In this document: in pieces, positions 60,381 to 64,000 of the stretch
How positions within the stretch are numbered: position 1 is the stretch's first letter
How the letters are laid out: each line of letters starts with the position of its first letter
Assembly: GCA_029717555.1 (NCBI GenBank)
Contig: JAMDHS010000015.1
Span: 241,406 to 305,405 of the forward strand
Reading direction: 5' to 3'
DNA from: Peribolospora baueri
Lineage: Eukaryota > Basidiomycota > Peribolosporomycetes > Peribolosporales > Peribolosporaceae
DNA length: 64,000 nucleotides
Notes under the pieces: generated by a model
Database searches by the model: none
What the model was told of the DNA's origin: nothing
The model's input: the letters and a program-made list of their open reading frames with translations, nothing else
Position numbers and translations under genes: made by a program

Positions 60381-61241
60381 GGAGGGGCGGAAAGCGCGAG
60401 GGAGGAGGAGCGACGGGTGTCCGAGGTCATCTCGTCGTGGCCTTCGTTCTTGCGTTCCGTCTACGGGCCTTCGTTCTCCCAGGGCTCGCCCATGCTTTCT
60501 CGCCCGAGCATCGACGGGGCCGGTGGCGAGGTGGCGTCGCGGTGGTCATCCTCGTCGTGGTGGCCGTCGTGGTCATTGTCGTCGGCGTACGGCAAAGCGC
60601 GCGAGCCGTCGTCAGCAAGCAAGCTGCACGACGCGGTGCTGGACGTCATCCTATCCTCGCATCCGCGCGCAAGTCGGTCGCAATGCGTTGGCGCGGGCGC
60701 GGGGACGTACGCGCTGGCCGGACTGCTTCCCGCGGCGTTGTTGGACGTTGTGCTGAAAGCGCGCAGCGCGCTGGGCGGGAGGGTGTACCCCGTATCGCTG
60801 CCGCGTTTCGACGCCGAGGCTCAGGCGGGGAGGCTGTCCGGGGCCGGGGCCGGGGTTGGCGCTGCAGGCGCGAGCGCGGCGGCGGGGACGACGACGACGA
60901 CGACGGCGCATCAAGGCCAGCCTGGCTCGACGTCGGTGTCGTCGCTGCCATCGTCGCTGCCGTCGAGCGCGTACGCGTCGTCGGCGCCTTCGACGTCGTC
61001 CAAGGCGGGGAGCGCTGCGGAGGTGTCACCGCCGCCGTCGTCTGGATCGGGAGAGGAGGAAGGAGAAGGAGAGGGAGAAGGAGAGGCGGCTGCGTCGTCG
61101 TCGACGGCGGCGGGACCGGCGAGGGGGACGGGCGGCGCGGAGAGCTTGTCGGGCAGCAGCGGCGTTTGGGAGGCCGGAGGTCGGTCGCAGGGGAGCCTGA
61201 TGGGGGAGAGCTGGGTGGCTTTGGACGACCGCCGAGAGTAG
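58954..61241 (+). CDS. DUF1776 protein, SDR-like (yeast YNL181W/Pbr1 type)
   Basis: Fungal family related to short-chain dehydrogenases; the yeast member is essential but its reaction is unknown. Exons are 58954-59010, 59242-59602 and 59674-61241, 661 residues. An acidic start (MPSLSDLEEWIEDVV) is followed by a Pro-rich linker and a single hydrophobic segment (TQLIVAAFVGSGALVWWAP) that should anchor it in a membrane. The Rossmann-like start is VVLGADTPHGHSLALSLLS. Later parts are VNCLSLTTSVNPSPLETF, LSELITSHVTAPLAAINALM and PWCAPKTAVANAVAAANESLRRE, which matches the SDR S...Y/A-x3-K region loosely; no classical Tyr-x3-Lys was seen. The last ~200 residues are Gly/Ser/Ala low complexity. A long antisense ORF covers the 3' half but has no domain. 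Confidence 0.78.
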
Positions 61242-61387
61242 TGACGGACGGCGGGCCGGTCGGATGGTTGTGATTGACGGTGTGCGTTGTGTTTCTCCGG
61301 CGGACGTCGAAGATCGTCCCCGGGTGTCTTGTCACCGTTTCTGTTTCCCGTTTCATCGAGTGTGTGTTTTTTGTGCGTGTCTTTTTG

Positions 61388-61444
61388 TCTTTTTGTCTGT
61401 CTGTCTGTCTGTCTGCCTGCCTGTCTATCTGTTTGTCTGTCTTT
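61388..61444 (+). repeat. (TGTC)n microsatellite
   Basis: Imperfect TGTC/TGCC/TATC units for about 57 nt. Confidence 0.85.
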
Positions 61445-61979
61445 CGTCGTCGTCGTCGTCTCGAACAGAGTCTCTTGGCCCGTGCGGCGAGAGTGGGATC
61501 GGCGAGGTGCAGTGCATGCTTGTCGGCCCAACCAGTGGGTGTGCGCCCGCGCCTGTATGGCTTGTCACGTGACTCTACCACGTGGACTGGGCGGGTTTGG
61601 CTGCAATGCTCGGATTGCGATTGCCGGTGGAGGAGGGAAAGACAAAGTGGGTTGACGTTATCGGCGGTGGTGGTGGCGGTGGCAGACGGTGGGCGGTGAG
61701 AGGGGGAGTCGGGCGTCGTGAGCACTGACGTTGTGGCTCGCTCGCTCGCCAAGGCCAAGCAGGGCCAAGCAAGCAAGCAAGCCAAGGTATCGTCGGCCGT
61801 CGGTTTGCGCCGTTCGAGCGTCGTTGGTCCGAGCGCGGGCGCGGTCGGGAGAGGGAAACCGGGGAAGGGATGGGCCGAGGGAGGGAGTCGGGTGCAGTGC
61901 AGAGGAGCGATAGGAGTGGGCGAGAGAGAGAGAAGGAGCGAGAGCGAGACTAGGGACGGACGGACGCTGATGACCGACT

Positions 61980-62011
61980 GACGAACGAACGAACGAACGA
62001 ACGAACGAACG
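61980..62011 (+). repeat. (GAAC)n microsatellite
   Basis: About seven perfect CGAA/GAAC units. Confidence 0.9.
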
Positions 62012-62075
62012 TCGAAGGAGGACCGACGACGACCGACGACAACGTCCGACTAACCGTCGTTGCAATTTATCATCC

Positions 62076-62094
62076 TTTTTCTTTCTTTCTTTCT

Positions 62095-62126
<32 letters not shown>
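62076..62126 (+). repeat. (CTTT)n microsatellite
   Basis: About 50 nt of TTTC units with one break, followed by CCCT and CCA repeats up to about 62215, close to the CYP61 ATG. Confidence 0.9.
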
Positions 62127-62254
62127 GCCTCCCTCCCTCCCTCCACCACATTCCTCCAAGACCACCGTCCCCCTCCCTCCCTCCCTCCTCTCCACCACCA
62201 CCACCACCATCAACCGCCTCCCCCACGGCGCTCGCTCGCCTCCCCTCCCACCCC

Positions 62255-63929
62255 ATGGCGTCCCTCTTCTTCCCCTCCCGCCTCAACGGCTCGGCCGCCG
62301 CCATGCCCGCCTCCTTCCACTCCGACGACGCCCTCCACGCCTTGCTCCCCACCCTCAACCGCCGCCTCGCAGAGCTCTCCCCCGCCACGCTCGCCGCTAC
62401 CCTCCTCGCCGTCATCCTCTCCCTCCTCGCCCTCGAGCAGGCCGTCTACAGATACAGAAAGGCCCATCTGCCCGGCCCCAAGTGGACCATCCCCATCATC
62501 GGAAAGTTCGCCGATAGCCTCAACCCGTCCCTGGAGAACTACATGAAGGGCTGGAACTCGGGCCCGCTCAGCGCCGCCAGCGTCTTCCACATGTGCGTTC
62601 CGGAGGGACGGCTTTATCGCACTGACATGCATGACAGACGGACGGAAGGATGGACTGACATGGCTTTTCGAACACCCCCCTCAGCTTCATCGTCATAGCC
62701 TCCTCCACCGAGCACACCCGTAAAATCCTCAACAGCCCCAACTATGCAGAGCCTTGCCTCGTCGCCTCGGCCAAAAAGGTCCTCTGCCCTGATAACTGGT
62801 GAGTCTCGCTGGCCAGCACAGCACTCGCACCCCATCGCTTATTCCTTTCCTTTTCCCGCGTCCCTCCAAGGGTCTTCCTCAACGGCAAGGTCCACGTCGA
62901 CTACCGCAGGGGCCTCAACACGCTTTTCACCCGCCAAGCGCTCAGGTGTGTGTGCGGTCGGTCGATGCTTCCTGAAAGAACGTCGGCCAAGCTGACTTCC
63001 TCCCGCACTCATCTCCCCCGCAGCATGTACCTCGGCATCCAGGAGAACATCTATCGCAAGTGCTTCCGCGCCTGGCTCGCTGACTCCAGCTCCAAGCCGC
63101 GCGAGCACATGATGCACTTCCGAGACCTCAACATGGAGACCTCGCTCCGCGTCTTCTGTGGCAACTACATCCCCGACGAGGCCGCCGAAGAGGTGTCGAA
63201 GAACTACTGGCTCATCACAGTCGCCCTCGAGCTCGTCAACTTTCCTTTCGCCTTCCCCGGCACCAAGGTGTACAACGCGATCCAGGCTCGCAAGGTGGCC
63301 ATGAAGTGGTTCGAGCACACGGCAAGCGAGAGCAAGAAGCGCATGGAGCGCGGTGAGGAGGTGACGTGCCTCACCGATGCATGGATCAAGAGCATGATCG
63401 ACGCGAGGAAGGGCAAGGACGAGAATGACAGCGAGACGAGGAGGGTGCTGGTCAGAGAGTACTCCGATCGCGAGATCGCCATGGTCCTCCTGAGCTTCTT
63501 GTTCGCCTCTCAGGACGCCATGTCCTCCGCTCTTACTTATCTCTTCCAGCACATGGCCGACCGGCCGGACGTGCTGGCCAAGCTCCGCGAGGAGCAGTAC
63601 GCGGTGCGCGGCAACGACGTCGACTCGCCGCTCACGATCGACAAGCTCGACGCGATGCCTTACACCCGCGCCGTCGTCCGCGAGTCCCTCCGTCTCAAGC
63701 CGCCAGTGATCATGGTGCCTTACTCGACCAAGAAGCCGTTCCCGATCGACGAAAACTACACGGTGCCCAAGGGAGCCATGGTGGTGCCTAGCTTTTGGAA
63801 CGCACTCCACGACGAGAACGTCTACCCGCGTCCGGACGAGCTCATCCCCGAGAGGTGGCTCGAGCCAAAGGAGACGAATTTGGCAGAGCAGAACCCGAAG
63901 AACTGGCTCGTGTTCGGCAATGGCCCTCA
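62255..63929 (+). CDS. ERG5: Sterol C22-desaturase cytochrome P450 (CYP61/ERG5), 3' end missing
   Basis: ER membrane P450 that introduces the C22 double bond in ergosterol synthesis. Exons 62255-62592, 62685-62798, 62871-62945 and 63024-63929 give 477 codons. An N-terminal hydrophobic helix (LAATLLAVILSLLALEQAVY) precedes LPGPKWTIPIIGKFADSL. I-helix FLFASQDAMSSALTYLFQ carries the ASQDA motif typical of CYP61. ExxR is ESLRLKPP, and PERWLEP is the meander region. The last visible exon stops at FGNGP plus CA, with a GT donor at 63930; the heme-Cys loop (normally H-x-C-x-G here) must lie in the next exon, which is not present because the window ends in poly-T. MPASFHSDD downstream could be an alternative start. 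Family assignment is firm. Confidence 0.92.
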
Positions 63930-63944
63930 GTGAGCGCCTTTTCG

Positions 63945-63945
<1 letters not shown>

Positions 63946-64000
<55 letters not shown>
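63946..64000 (+). repeat. Poly-T run at window end
   Basis: 55 consecutive T, beginning 16 nt after the splice donor of the last CYP61 exon. It may be an intronic homopolymer, a contig end or an assembly artefact. Confidence 0.95.

Larger units (their letters stand above)
61242..62254. promoter_or_regulatory. Upstream region of CYP61, microsatellite-rich
   Basis: 1 kb with two palindromic E-boxes (GTCACGTGAC at 61564-61573 and CCACGTGG at 61578-61585) and three microsatellite tracts annotated separately. Minus-strand ORFs here are low-complexity shadows. Confidence 0.45.

Noticed and set aside
60646-61785. 379-codon minus ORF over the DUF1776 3' half and the flanking microsatellite
   Set aside because: Composition follows simple repeats; no recognisable motif.

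Overview
The window looks like about 64 kb of a compact, GC-rich, intron-rich nuclear genome from a basidiomycete fungus. The evidence is indirect: a sterol C22-desaturase (CYP61/ERG5), a Hos2/HDAC3-type deacetylase, fungal-type Yvh1 and Rrg7, many short introns (mostly 50-150 nt, GT-AG), and remains of fungal DIRS/Ngaro-like and Ty3-like retroelements. I cannot name a genus. I rebuilt exon structures by hand from splice signals, reading-frame continuity and protein-family motifs; almost every join keeps the frame.

Layout, left to right. <1-1668 (-): RRM plus zinc-knuckle RNA-binding protein, cut by the left edge. 2234-6834 (+): GYF-domain Smy2/GIGYF protein. 7137-8971 (+): plant-type asparaginase/isoaspartyl peptidase. 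9171-11191 (-): SAGA deubiquitinase-module subunit Sgf11. 11500-11988 (+): small glutaredoxin-like protein. 11967-13949 (+): ZCCHC8-like zinc-knuckle/PSP protein overlapping the previous gene by 22 nt. 14590-17884: degraded nested transposons (tyrosine-recombinase element and Ty3-like Gag-protease with an inverted duplication). 18615-21450 (+): alpha/beta hydrolase. 22182-26534 (-): CM1-motif coiled-coil microtubule-organising protein. 26991-29240 (+): Yvh1 phosphatase. 30113-31237 (-): CCDC124. 32388-39242 (+): phospholipase D1/Spo14. 39641-42211 (-): DRG1/Rbg1 GTPase. 42757-43039 (+): possible small gene. 44471-46745 (+): Vps4. 47201-49112 (+): senescence/spartin-domain protein. 49487-50095 (-): mitochondrial LEA-like protein. 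50715-51842 (+): Rrg7. 52478-56086 (+): SAM-domain, tail-anchored protein. 56897-58590 (-): Hos2/HDAC3. 58954-61241 (+): DUF1776 protein. 62255->63929 (+): CYP61, which loses its heme-binding exon at a 55-nt poly-T run that ends the window.

Most genes are housekeeping and not functionally clustered. Loose themes are RNA and translation (RRM protein, GYF, ZCCHC8-like, CCDC124, DRG1, Yvh1), chromatin (Sgf11, Hos2), membranes and lipids (PLD1, Vps4, spartin-like, CYP61), and a divergent mitochondrial pair (LEA-like/Rrg7). I found no convincing new multi-gene system. The most unusual signals are in gene architecture: three GC-AG introns, exons of 5-16 nt in DRG1 and Sgf11, a candidate 20-nt intron, a coiled-coil gene whose nine introns are all phase 0, and a hairpin-forming inverted duplication in the transposon relic.
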